Assembly (NCBI RefSeq): GCF_001536285.1
Contig: NZ_FAOZ01000002.1
Location: 496,001-560,000, forward strand
From: Parafrankia irregularis
Lineage (GTDB): Bacteria; Actinomycetota; Actinomycetes; Frankiales; Frankiaceae
DNA length: 64,000 nucleotides
Direction of reading: 5' to 3'
Shown: positions 28,328 through 36,548 of the stretch, piece by piece
Layout: each line of letters begins with the position of its first letter
How positions within the stretch are numbered: position 1 is the first letter of the stretch
Position numbers and translations under genes: made by a program
The notes under the pieces: generated by a model
Databases searched by the model: none
Seen by the model: only the letters and a program-made list of their open reading frames with translations
Told to the model about the DNA's origin: nothing

Positions 28328-28364
28328 ACGTTCCGGCGGCTGAAGGAGTCGCCGGGGAAGGACG

Positions 28365-29039
28365 TCAGAGCGGGTCGAACGTGCGCCACCAGGTGATCAG
28401 GCCGGTCGGGTCGTCGGCCGCGGCGATGAAGCCGACCCGCTCGCGGTCGATCGTCCAGTAGGCGGTGAAGCGGCCCGCCGCGGCCTCACAGACGAACGTT
28501 CCCGACCGCCGGGACGGCAGCAGGTAGGCCTCGCTGCTCGTCTGGCCCGCCTCACAGGAACCGACATCCACGGTCGCGGTGGACCGCCGGGCCGCGTCGG
28601 CGGCCATCGCGGGGCTGTCGGCGTAGCCGAGCACGATCACCTCCGCGGGTGGTCGGCCGCTCCCGGCGATGCCGGGAACGCAGCGCAGTGCCGCCACGAC
28701 GCCGGTTGCCGCGCTGCTGGTCGGGCCTCGGGCGGCCGACGAGTTGGTCACCTCCGCCGTGGCCGACACGCAGTCGGTCAGCTCGAAGGAGGAGAGCCTG
28801 GCGGCGAGTTCGCGTTCGGCCTCGTTCAGCGCCCCGTCATCGTCAGGCCCCGGGTTCCCGGTTGCCGCCGGCGACGCCGCCGGGCTCGGTGCGGCACCTG
28901 ACGGCGTGGATTGCCCGGTCGCGGGGTCGGACGACCCGCTGTCGAGGGCGGCCAGTGCGATCAGCACACCCGCGCAGGCCAGGGCCGCGACGGCCAGGAC
29001 TGCTGGGACCAGCGTGCGGATCGACGTCACTCGGGCCAC
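28365..29039 (-). CDS. Membrane-anchored paralogue 1 of a three-gene family (WWRTFDP domain)
   Basis: 224 residues: one N-terminal membrane anchor (LVPAVLAVAALACAGVLIALAAL), a Ser/Pro/Ala linker and a secreted-side domain of about 150 residues with four Cys (LTDCVSA, ALRCVPG, GSCEAG, FVCEA). It ends AYWTIDRERVGFIA...GLITWWRTFDPL. The same domain closes the next two genes, with the same spacing of Cys and the C-terminal WW.FDP motif, so the three are tandem paralogues. It has almost no cytoplasmic part. GGAGG precedes its GTG start, 12 bases after the stop of paralogue 2, so the two are one operon. I recall similar domains at the outer end of actinobacterial Ser/Thr kinases; function is unknown. 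Confidence 0.78.
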   Translation of the reverse strand: MARVTSIRTLVPAVLAVAALACAGVLIALAALDSGSSDPATGQSTPSGAAPSPAASPAATGNPGPDDDGALNEAERELAARLSSFELTDCVSATAEVTNSSAARGPTSSAATGVVAALRCVPGIAGSGRPPAEVIVLGYADSPAMAADAARRSTATVDVGSCEAGQTSSEAYLLPSRRSGTFVCEAAAGRFTAYWTIDRERVGFIAAADDPTGLITWWRTFDPL

Positions 29040-29051
29040 AGCTGCCTCCCG

Positions 29052-30719
29052 TCAGCGGCGGATGGGATCGAATCTGTGCCACCACGTGACCAGGCGTGCG
29101 GGGTCCAGATCCGAGGCGGAGAAGGCAACCAGTGAACGGTCGACGCTCCAGAACGTGACGAAGCGGTCGGCGTACTTGTAACAGAGGCGTGCCCCGCCGC
29201 CCGGTTCCTGCGGAGAGGTCCATTCCTCGACGCTTTCCTGGCCTTCGTCGCAGTTGCCGGCGTCGGCGTAGTAGGTCGCGCGCGCACCGATCTGGCGGTC
29301 GAGGGCGGACGGGTCCGGGAAGTGGTACGCGAGGACTTCGACACCCTCGGCGCCGACGCACTGCAGCGTGGCGTCGGCGTAGGCGCTGTCGCTGCTGGCC
29401 GGGGCCGCGCAACTGGTCATCGTGACCGGGTTGAGCAGCGAGCGCAGGGCCTCCTCGGGGCTTGCGGCCGTGGACGCCGGGTTCTGCTGGGTGCCGGCAC
29501 CGGCGGAGCTGTTCGGGGCGGGCGCGGCCAGATCGTTCGCAGGTGCCGTGGCCGCGGGGGTCGTCTCGGCGCTGTCGTCGGACCGCGTGGTAACGACGAT
29601 GCCGATCGTGGCCACGATCACGACGACCGCGGCCAGCGCGCCGATCACGGCCAGGGTGCGGCCCCGGCGTGTCGGCGGCTCGGGCGCGTCGCCCGCGCCC
29701 AGGCCCGGCCCGGGCAGCTGTGAGGATCGCCCGGGCATGTCGCCAGCGGGGCCACCGCGATTCCAGCCTCCATCACCCCAGTTGCCACCGCCCCAGCCGC
29801 TACCGTCCGACCCGGTCGGGCCGTCAAGGCCGAGACCACCAAGAGGGCCACCAGGCGTGGTGATCCTGGGTGGGATCGGCGGGTTCAGGCCGCCACCCGT
29901 GGGTGTGGGCGTGGCCGGATACCTCGACGGCGTCGGCCAGGCCGGCCCGCCGGTGACCTGTTCAGGGGCTTCCTGCGACGGACGTCGCACGGTGAACGAC
30001 TCGCCGGGTGGCGGGGGCAGTGGATGCGGCCCGGTCAGCGGTGGCGGTGCCGTGCCGCCGTGCCGCTGCGGCTGGGGTCCCTGCGGCGACTGGGGCGGCT
30101 GGGCTGGCTGAGCTGGTTGGGGCGGCTGCGCGGGGCCGCTTCGCCAGGCCTGCCACGGCGGGGTGCCGAAGGTGCCGTCGGCCGGTCCCGACGGACCGGT
30201 CACGGTGAACTGATCCGTGTCGTCCGGCGGGCTGACCGGCTGCGGAGGCTGGGCCGGCCGGTGGGCCGCCGGTGCCGGTCCCGGCGGGGCCAACCGGTAG
30301 GTGGCGTCCTCGTCGGGCAGCACAGCCGCCACCTCCGGCCCGGGCGTGTCGAAACGCGGCGCGGGCGGGAGAGGTAGCGGTAGCGGGCTGATCGGTGGGG
30401 GAGCGGGCGTCGGGGCCGTCGGCTGCGCGTACAGCCCCGGGAGGCCGCCTGACGCGGCGGGCCCACCCGGATGTGTTCCGGGAAGCAGGAAACCGCCGGC
30501 ACCCAGGTCGGAAGGCCGCAGGACCTGGGTGCTGCCCGCCTCGTCCGCGTCGTCATCCGTTACGTCGTCGTCCGGCGTCGGGACCGGCTCATGGCCAACC
30601 GGCTGCTCGCTGTCTGACCACTGGCTGTCCGAGCGCGGGCCACCCGGCTGCGGCGGGCCGTACGGGGCAGGCGGCTCGAAGGCGGGCGACGCGCCATCGC
30701 CGGGGCTCTGGCTGGGCAC
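29052..30719 (-). CDS. Paralogue 2: long Pro-rich cytoplasmic tail, membrane anchor, WWHRFDP domain
   Basis: 555 residues. About 350 cytoplasmic residues are rich in Pro, Gly and Gln and look disordered, with short acidic islands each followed by a Thr (AGSTQVLRPSDL, DEDATYRLAPPG, TDQFTVTGPSG, GESFTVRRPSQ). One membrane segment (LAVIGALAAVVVIVATIGIVV) leads to the extracytoplasmic domain shared with its neighbours, with MTSCAAPASS, TLQCVGAEGVEVLAYHFPD, GNCDEGQESVEEW, RLCYKYADRFVTFWSVD and the terminal LVTWWHRFDPIRR. GTG start with AGGAGG four bases upstream. The Thr islands look like possible kinase targets or FHA-binding sites (inference). Confidence 0.78.
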   Translation of the reverse strand: MPSQSPGDGASPAFEPPAPYGPPQPGGPRSDSQWSDSEQPVGHEPVPTPDDDVTDDDADEAGSTQVLRPSDLGAGGFLLPGTHPGGPAASGGLPGLYAQPTAPTPAPPPISPLPLPLPPAPRFDTPGPEVAAVLPDEDATYRLAPPGPAPAAHRPAQPPQPVSPPDDTDQFTVTGPSGPADGTFGTPPWQAWRSGPAQPPQPAQPAQPPQSPQGPQPQRHGGTAPPPLTGPHPLPPPPGESFTVRRPSQEAPEQVTGGPAWPTPSRYPATPTPTGGGLNPPIPPRITTPGGPLGGLGLDGPTGSDGSGWGGGNWGDGGWNRGGPAGDMPGRSSQLPGPGLGAGDAPEPPTRRGRTLAVIGALAAVVVIVATIGIVVTTRSDDSAETTPAATAPANDLAAPAPNSSAGAGTQQNPASTAASPEEALRSLLNPVTMTSCAAPASSDSAYADATLQCVGAEGVEVLAYHFPDPSALDRQIGARATYYADAGNCDEGQESVEEWTSPQEPGGGARLCYKYADRFVTFWSVDRSLVAFSASDLDPARLVTWWHRFDPIRR

Positions 30720-31068
30720 GATTCCTCCTGGGAGGGGATCTGGCCGGAAGTGGTGAAGCCGGGACGGACAGTGACGCCGGGTGTGCCGGCGACGTCGGAT
30801 GTGGGACGAACGGCGCTTCCCGCCCGGGGTAACCGGGATACGGGATATCTGCCGACGACGGTGTGCGTAGTCAGCCTAGGCGCACATGCTCCACCGACTG
30901 TCAGGTATCGGCGTGAATCGTGGGTTGTTGATGCGACGGCGGGTGCGGAAACCGGCCGCGACCGTGTGGGCGGAGGGCGTCCGATGTTGCGCTCGGACGT
31001 CCCCCACCCACGGTTCCGCGTCGATTCCCGCCAGCCGAGACAGGGCTGGAACGGTGTGGACCCGTCGA
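30720..31068. other. Intergenic region upstream of paralogue 2
   Basis: No gene recognised. It separates paralogue 3 (stop at the right edge) from paralogue 2, so it should hold the promoter of the paralogue 2-1 operon. A -10-like TAGGCT on the minus strand lies at 30873-30878, without a well-spaced -35. Confidence 0.35.
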
Positions 31069-32331
31069 CTAGATGGGGTCGAACGTGCGCCACCACTCGT
31101 GCAGCGAGGTCGGGTTGCCGTCGGTCACAGTCAGGAAGGAAACCAGATCGTCGTCGTAGCTCCAGAAGATGACGAAGTTGTTCTGGTGGTAGAAGCAGAT
31201 CGCCGTTCCCTGGACCGGGCCGTCACCGACGTTCCAGGTGAAGATGTCGGGATCACCGCTCGCGCACTCGCCCTGGTCGGTGACCTGTGACTTACGGGCG
31301 TCGATGTCGGTGTTGAGGCTCGACGTGCTCGAATAGTGATACGCGGCCACCGGCAGGCCGTTGTCCGCGGCGGTGCAGGCCACCGAGGCGTCGATCTCGT
31401 TGTCCTCGCCCTCGGGATTCGGCTCGCAGTCGGTCATCGCGGTCCGGTCCAGCTGGGCGAGCAGCGCTGACTGCCCGCTGGTGAAGGACCCGGAACTCGC
31501 CGATTCCGTCGGGGTGGGGGCGGCGGACGTCCTGGTCGCCGTCGGTGACGGCGACGAGCTCGGCGTGGCGCTCGTCGTCACGGAAGGAGACAGCGACGTC
31601 GCCACCACGGGCCCGGACGGATCGTCGTTACCGGAGTCCTTCGTGGCGATCAGGGCGACCGGAATGGCGATGACGAGCGCGACGGCCGCCGCGACCGCGA
31701 CAATGATGATGTTGCGGCGATTGTTCTGGCTGGGCCCGCCGGGGCTTCCCTGGTTGCCGGGGTAGCCCCCCGAGGGATAGTTGTCGTAGCCGGGCTGCTG
31801 GTAGCCCTCGGTCTGGTAGCCGCCCTGCTGGTTGCCGTATCCCGGGTAGCCCGCCTGGCCATACCCGCCCTGCTGGTAGCCGGCCTGGTCGTAGCCGGGC
31901 TGCTGATAGGCCTCGGTCTGGTAGCCGCCGCCCTGCTGGTATCCGCCGGTCTGCGGGTAGCCCTGCTGGTTCTGATCGCCGTACCCGCCCTGCTGGTACC
32001 CGCCGGTCTGCGGGTAGCCACTGCCCTGCTGGTATCCGCCGGTCTGTGGGTAGCCGCCACCGGTCTGCGGGTAGGCGGCGGTCGGTGGGTACGCCTGCTG
32101 GCCGTAGCCCGCGCCGGCCGGTGGCTGCTGCCCGCCGGCCGCCCCGCCACCCGGCTGCTGGTAGCCGCCGCGACCGGACGGATAGGAGCCGGGAGGTGTC
32201 GAACCGCCGCCGGCGATCTGGGTCACGGCGTCGTCGTCGTATCCGGGACCACCACCGAATCCGGGACCGCCGCTGTCGGCCCGCCGGGTTTCGGCGTCCG
32301 GGTCGTGCTGACCCGGGTTCGGTGGCTGCAT
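31069..32331 (-). CDS. Paralogue 3: Gly/Tyr/Gln-repeat tail, membrane anchor, WWRTFDP domain
   Basis: 420 residues. The cytoplasmic part begins [14 protein letters not shown], carries [12 protein letters not shown], and then about 150 residues of imperfect Gly-Tyr-Gln-Pro repeats ([23 protein letters not shown]), a low-complexity sequence resembling prion-like or condensate-forming segments. A membrane anchor ([22 protein letters not shown]), a Ser/Thr-rich linker and the extracytoplasmic domain follow: [64 protein letters not shown], ending [11 protein letters not shown]. The start is the ATG at 32331 because AGGAGGG lies six bases upstream. It is transcribed in the same direction as paralogues 2 and 1, but from its own region. 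Confidence 0.8.
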   Translation of the reverse strand: MQPPNPGQHDPDAETRRADSGGPGFGGGPGYDDDAVTQIAGGGSTPPGSYPSGRGGYQQPGGGAAGGQQPPAGAGYGQQAYPPTAAYPQTGGGYPQTGGYQQGSGYPQTGGYQQGGYGDQNQQGYPQTGGYQQGGGYQTEAYQQPGYDQAGYQQGGYGQAGYPGYGNQQGGYQTEGYQQPGYDNYPSGGYPGNQGSPGGPSQNNRRNIIIVAVAAAVALVIAIPVALIATKDSGNDDPSGPVVATSLSPSVTTSATPSSSPSPTATRTSAAPTPTESASSGSFTSGQSALLAQLDRTAMTDCEPNPEGEDNEIDASVACTAADNGLPVAAYHYSSTSSLNTDIDARKSQVTDQGECASGDPDIFTWNVGDGPVQGTAICFYHQNNFVIFWSYDDDLVSFLTVTDGNPTSLHEWWRTFDPI

Positions 32332-32746
32332 GACGTCCCTCCTGATGTGCCTGTACCGCGATGTGCCTGTAACGCGCCGCCCACGGTCGGTGCGACCGGT
32401 CCGGTGGTGGTGCGATGGAGCCTGGACGACCCTCGCGTGCCGGCGCCGCGTGCATGGGTGGTCAGGTTCCGGGCGTCGAGCTGCTGGGCGTTCGTGGGCG
32501 CCCGGTCGTGCCCGGTCCGGGAGCGGTCCGCCGTGGGTTGACGGGTGGCCGGTGTGGGTTCGACTTTGGTGCCCGCCCAAGAGTAGGAGTCATGTGGAGA
32601 TTGGGCTGGTCCGGGTCGCTTTTCGGACATGACCATCCGGTCAGCGTTTCGACACGGTCACTGCCCGCAGTCGACATCCGGATTCGGGGTACCGGGATCC
32701 GCCGTGCGTGAGCCGCCGCAAGGTCTGCTCCGAGCCGCGGCGAGAT
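32332..32746. other. Intergenic region between TetR gene and paralogue 3
   Basis: No convincing gene; short frames here are Arg/Ser-rich shadows. It must contain the promoter and leader of paralogue 3 and the 3' end of the TetR transcript. A small palindrome ATCCGGAT lies near 32680; no terminator hairpin stands out. Confidence 0.35.
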
Positions 32747-33349
32747 TCAGACGCCGCGGGCGTAGGGCAGGATCACGTCGTCCACGATGTGTTCGACGAA
32801 GGCCCCGTCAACGGGATCCCCGGTGATGAGCAGCCGCTGCAGAATCATCGCCGTGCCGACCTCGACAAGAATGTTCGGATCGGCGGACGCGCCGACCTCG
32901 CCGCGGGCGATGCCGCGGTTGACGATGCCCTCCGAGGTGGTCATGCGCTGGTTCCACATGCGTTCGCGTACCGCGGCGCGCAGCTCGGGGTTGCGCGGCA
33001 TCTCGGAGACGACCTCGGCCATGATCCGGCCCTGTGCGTGGCCGACCAGGTCCGCGAAGGCGGACAGGAAGGCGACCAGTTCCTTACGCATCGAGTCGGC
33101 TTCGGCGACCTGAAGCGTCTGCTCGGTGAACTGGGTGAGCGCATCCATCACAAGCGCGATCTTGGAAGGCCAGCGCCGGTAGATGGTGGCCTTCCCGGCC
33201 TTGGCACGGGTGGCCACGCGGTCCATGGTCACGCCGTCGTAGCCGTGTTCCGCCAGCAGTTCGAGGGCCGCCTGGCGGATGGTGTGGTCCCTGCTCTCGT
33301 CGCGGGGGCGTCCGCCGGGCCTGGGTGATGCGAGTGTCGGCCGCGTCAC
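32747..33349 (-). CDS. TetR-family transcriptional regulator
   Basis: 200 residues. N-terminal TetR helix-turn-helix: IRQAALELLAEHGYDGVTMD, RVATRAKAGKATIYRRWPSK, with the AGKATIYRRWPSK variant of the recognition helix common in actinobacteria. The C-terminal ligand domain (TetR_C type: LVGHAQGRIMAEVVSEMPRN and PVDGAFVEHIVDDVILPYARG) does not reveal the ligand. The GTG at 33349 is chosen because GGAGGG lies six bases upstream and the protein then has normal TetR length. A perfect palindrome 44 bases upstream is a likely operator, so autorepression is probable. Neighbouring targets could be paralogue 3 or gtrA; neither is proven. Confidence 0.92.
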   Translation of the reverse strand: MTRPTLASPRPGGRPRDESRDHTIRQAALELLAEHGYDGVTMDRVATRAKAGKATIYRRWPSKIALVMDALTQFTEQTLQVAEADSMRKELVAFLSAFADLVGHAQGRIMAEVVSEMPRNPELRAAVRERMWNQRMTTSEGIVNRGIARGEVGASADPNILVEVGTAMILQRLLITGDPVDGAFVEHIVDDVILPYARGV

Positions 33350-33392
33350 GGCGCACCCTCCTGGACCTTGAGCGGGCCGTGCGTTGTACCGG

Positions 33393-33407
33393 GGTGACCA
33401 GGTCACC
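33393..33407. promoter_or_regulatory. Palindromic operator candidate upstream of tetR-type gene
   Basis: GGTGACC-A-GGTCACC is a perfect 7-base inverted repeat around one base, 44-58 bases before the regulator's start codon. The size and symmetry fit a TetR-family dimer site; binding is inferred. Confidence 0.5.
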
Positions 33408-33543
33408 TCTGGTGGAGAACTCGGCACGCTGTGCATGGGCTGGTGACGCGAGCCTAGCGCAGCCGGCCGGCAGGAGAACTGATCGGTACCGGAACCAACC
33501 TGTTCCCTTTCTGTCCCGGCGGGGCGGAGGCGGGACAAGAAGA

Positions 33544-33579
33544 GGCCCGGCCCGGCGGTGATCCGCCTCGGGCCGGGCC
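33544..33579. terminator. Strong hairpin downstream of gtrA
   Basis: GGCCCGGCCCG and its exact complement form an 11-base stem around a 14-base loop that itself contains GCGG-TGAT-CCGC. It begins 15 bases past the gtrA stop codon and isolates gtrA from the regulator's control region. No T-tract. Confidence 0.65.
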
Positions 33580-33594
33580 ACTTCCGCGGACCAG

Positions 33595-34080
33595 TCAGGC
33601 CTGGCCGGCGGGTTCGGGAATCCGCTGGTCCTTGACCGGCGGGGCCGCCACCTTCGGGTGGTCGGGATGCAGGAAAACGTATTTCTTGTAGGCCCAGAAG
33701 CGGAAGATCGTGCCCAGCCCGGTACCGAGAACGTTGCCGAACAGGTTGAACGCGACCACTCCTTCGAGGCCCAGGACGTACCGGGCGAAGCCCAGGCACG
33801 CCAGCGCGATCGCCAGACCGATCGCGTTCAGGACCACGAAGAGGCTGTACTCACGCCGGACTCCGGTGCGCGCGCGATGGCTGAAGGACCATTGCCGGTT
33901 ACCGATGTACGCGCAGGTCGCCGCGATCACCGTCGATACGGTCTTGGCGCTGAGCGGCCCCATCCCCAGAAGGGTGTGACACAGGTTCGAGACGGCGAAG
34001 TCGATCGCATAGCAGATCGCCCCGACGATGCCGAACTTGCCCACCTCATGGATGAGCACCTGAATCCGTGAGCGTGGCAT
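33595..34080 (-). CDS. GtrA-family membrane protein
   Basis: 161 residues with four membrane segments in the GtrA arrangement: KFGIVGAICYAIDFAVSNLC, VSTVIAATCAYIGNRQWSFS (the conserved N-x-x-W-x-F motif), SLFVVLNAIGLAIALACLGF and NLFGNVLGTGLGTIFRFWAYK, then a short cytoplasmic tail. GtrA proteins are thought to help move undecaprenyl- or polyprenyl-linked sugars across the membrane, which fits the glycan genes to the right. The ATG at 34080 (MPRSRIQVL) is used; the frame is open far upstream but without conserved sequence. Position matches Rv3277 near birA/accD in mycobacteria. Confidence 0.88.
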   Translation of the reverse strand: MPRSRIQVLIHEVGKFGIVGAICYAIDFAVSNLCHTLLGMGPLSAKTVSTVIAATCAYIGNRQWSFSHRARTGVRREYSLFVVLNAIGLAIALACLGFARYVLGLEGVVAFNLFGNVLGTGLGTIFRFWAYKKYVFLHPDHPKVAAPPVKDQRIPEPAGQA

Positions 34081-34711
34081 CCGATGGCTCACCACGGGCG
34101 GCGCCGATCGACTTTGCGAACATCGATTTTGACCACCAGGAGAGAGTACAGACGACTCGTCCGGACTCGATCGCCGCCCCCGGAGCCGGGGCCTGCGGGT
34201 CCTGGTCGTGTCGCGGTCCCGAAGCGTCCGTTTACGGACCGGCGTCCCTTGCTTGTGGAACGCCGGTTGGGTGTGAAAGGCCCGCTGTGCCGGGCGGGCC
34301 GCCCGCGATGCCCGCGTCATGATTCCGCCGTTCCCGTGCGCCGACGAGGCCGACACGCCGAGACGACCGGACGAACGGCGGCCCGGGCCCGGATGCGGGC
34401 ACGAGCCGGCCAGGGCTGCGCTGGGTGACGGTTCACTGTCACAGTGTTCCCGGTCGCCTCCCGATCGATACGTCACTCGCGCCGCGCGCGTGATCTGTGT
34501 CGGAGTCGCGGCCGCCTCCGTGGGCGCATTCGCGGGGAGAAATGCCCTGAATGTGTGACGAAGTTCCTTTTCGGGGGCGACACACACGCCCCCAATCGGG
34601 GCAGAGTGAGTGGCGGCGGGGGTCCGGGCCCTGCATGCTTGGGGCAGTGGCAATCCCTCCGCGGCTCGGTATGCCGCGTGAGCGACGTACCGACGGAGGT
34701 GACCTGCGGTC
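34081..34711. other. Long divergent intergenic region, gtrA / carbonic anhydrase
   Basis: 631 bases with no recognised gene; the open frames are Arg/Pro-rich shadows. A small hairpin CCCCGG-AG-CCGGGG lies at 34178-34191. The promoters of gtrA and the carbonic anhydrase gene must be here, but no box pair is convincing. Confidence 0.4.
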
Positions 34712-35284
34712 ATGAGCGTGCCCGAGGATGTCGGACCCGCTCAGGGTGCGACCCGCACCCTGCTGGCCCGCGCGGCGGACTTCGCCGCACTGCGTGGTGG
34801 CGCCCCCGACCGACCCCCGCTGCCGGGCCAGCCGGCGACCGGCGTCGCCGTCGTGGCCTGCATGGACGCTCGTCTCAACGTCGAGGCGCTCTTCGGCCTG
34901 GCCGAGGGTGACGCGCACATCGTGCGCAACGCCGGTGGAGTGGTGACCGAGGATGTCGAGCGATCGCTGGCGGTCAGCCAGCACGCGCTCGGCACCACCG
35001 AGATCATCCTCGTGCACCACACCAGGTGCGGTATGGAACAGATCAGCGACGAGGGGTTCAGCGACTCCCTCGCCAGGAGGACCGGCGTCCGTCCGCCCTG
35101 GCGGGTCCGGGCCTTCGCCGACGTCGCCGTCGATGTCCTGGAGGGCATCCGAACGCTGCGTTCGTCACCGTTCCTGCGGGCATCGACGTCGGTGCGGGGC
35201 TTCGTCTATGACGTCGACTCCGGCGAGCTTCAGGAGATCACCGAGAGCTCACTCGCTGCCCGAAAGCAGGGCACGGCCGTCTGA
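34712..35284 (+). CDS. Beta-class carbonic anhydrase
   Basis: Zinc enzyme hydrating CO2 to bicarbonate, 190 residues. The zinc ligands and dyad are visible: Cys and Asp-Arg in ACMDARLNVEAL, VRNAGGVVTEDV, and His and Cys in LVHHTRCGME. This short form with the CMDARL motif is the beta-CA branch common in actinobacteria. Its product could feed bicarbonate to the acyl-CoA carboxylase encoded 8 kb away; in mycobacteria Rv3273, with a fused transporter, sits in the matching place. GGAGGT lies eleven bases before the ATG. Confidence 0.93.
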   Translation: MSVPEDVGPAQGATRTLLARAADFAALRGGAPDRPPLPGQPATGVAVVACMDARLNVEALFGLAEGDAHIVRNAGGVVTEDVERSLAVSQHALGTTEIILVHHTRCGMEQISDEGFSDSLARRTGVRPPWRVRAFADVAVDVLEGIRTLRSSPFLRASTSVRGFVYDVDSGELQEITESSLAARKQGTAV

Positions 35285-35333
35285 CCCAGGCCATCGCCTC
35301 TTCGGGAGCGGACCCGGGGCAGGGCAGCGCGGG

Positions 35334-36299
35334 TCACCAGGGGGCGGGGAGCCTGCGGACCTCGGACGGCAGGTCGGTGGTGCGGGACTGCGGTACCGAC
35401 CAGTCGACAGCGGTGATCCGCTCACTGCCGACCCGGCGCGCCAGCGCCTTCGGGTCAAGGTCGTCCAGGTTGCGGCACAACACCACCGATGCGCCGCTGA
35501 CCAGCGGGACCAGCGTGGCGACCAGCAGCCCGGCCACGGAGGCGGGCCCCCCGACGGTGAGGATGCGATCCTCCGGGCCCAGCGCGTCGCGGCGTGCCAC
35601 GGCGGCGGCGAGGCCGAGTAGCCGCGACTGCTCCGCGGGCGCCGGTGGCGGCCCGAAACGGTCGCCGTGCGGGGGGACCTCCACCGCGTAGTCGAGCACC
35701 CCCGGCACCGCGTTGCGCAGCCGGCCGCCGAGCGGGCGTAGCGAAAGCCCGACGACCTCGTCGACGTCGAGGGCGGTCGCGATGTCGAGCCGGTCCTCGC
35801 TGGTGAAGATGACGCCGGGGTGCCGCGGTGGCGCGCCGGCTCCGTGTTCACCCGCCCCGTGTTGGTTCGCCGTGTGTTGGTCCGTGTCGGGCCCGCTCGC
35901 CTCGCGCTCGTCGACCGGCCCTCCCGGGCTCACGGCGAGCTGGACCTCCATGCCCGCCGACCAGGCCGCCAGGAGGATCACGCAGCTCGTCCAGTGCGGG
36001 GGGAGGTCGATGCCGACGGCGTCCGCGGGCGCCAGGCCAACCGTGTCCACCAGCAGGTTGGCGGTTTTCGCGACCCAGTTGTCCAAGGTCGCGGTGGAGA
36101 ACTCCACCCGCTCGCCGGTGGCGTCGTCATAGAAGGTGACCATTGGTCGGCCCGGGTCGCGGGTCAGCCGTGCGGCGAGCGCGGCGGCCACTCCGGGGAA
36201 GGGCGCGGCGGGTGCCTGCGTCGTGGCCTCCGTCGTGGCCTCGGAAGGCAGGGCGACGGTGCGGAGCACCGAGGCAGCTGGGACGAACCGGACGTCCAA
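35334..36299 (-). CDS. TIGR03089-family protein (degenerate acyl-adenylating enzyme fold)
   Basis: 321 residues of the actinobacterial family TIGR03089, related to the N-terminal part of AMP-binding (ANL) enzymes but too short and lacking the usual P-loop and the C-terminal domain, so catalysis is doubtful. Core: MVTFYDDATGERVEFSTATL, NWVAKTANLLVDTVG, HWTSCVILLAAWSAGMEVQL, then a variable His/Gly/Glu-rich insertion and ILTVGGPASVAGLLVATLVP. The start is unclear: the TTG at 36299 is the most upstream, a GTG at 36269 is possible, and conserved sequence starts around residue 35. The position next to an LCP gene matches Rv3268-Rv3267. Confidence 0.75.
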   Translation of the reverse strand: MDVRFVPAASVLRTVALPSEATTEATTQAPAAPFPGVAAALAARLTRDPGRPMVTFYDDATGERVEFSTATLDNWVAKTANLLVDTVGLAPADAVGIDLPPHWTSCVILLAAWSAGMEVQLAVSPGGPVDEREASGPDTDQHTANQHGAGEHGAGAPPRHPGVIFTSEDRLDIATALDVDEVVGLSLRPLGGRLRNAVPGVLDYAVEVPPHGDRFGPPPAPAEQSRLLGLAAAVARRDALGPEDRILTVGGPASVAGLLVATLVPLVSGASVVLCRNLDDLDPKALARRVGSERITAVDWSVPQSRTTDLPSEVRRLPAPW

Positions 36300-36548
36300 C
36301 GGTCGCGGTCTCCAATCCGGTCGTCGGCGGTGCCGGTGGCGGGTGGCGGCGGGTGGTGGTGGCGGCGGTTGGCGGTGCTGGCGGAGCGTGCCGGCGGTGC
36401 TGATCCGCCGTGGAGCGTAACGCTACCGACTCCCGGGACCGACCCCGAACGTCCGCCGCGCGAACACCGCGCGAACACCGCGCGGGCACCGTTTCGGGGT
36501 CGCCCTCTCGGGCCCTTCGGCAGACCGGCCGGCAGGCTGTCGGCAGTC

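Noticed and set aside
34081-34711. A hidden gene in the 631-base gap upstream of the carbonic anhydrase
   Set aside because: All frames are Arg/Pro/Ser-rich, lack ribosome binding sites and show no recognisable domain.
36300-36420. G-rich stretch with many GGT/GGCGG runs upstream of the TIGR03089 gene as a G-quadruplex
   Set aside because: Runs are mostly two Gs in a genome where such sequence is common; no stronger evidence than composition.
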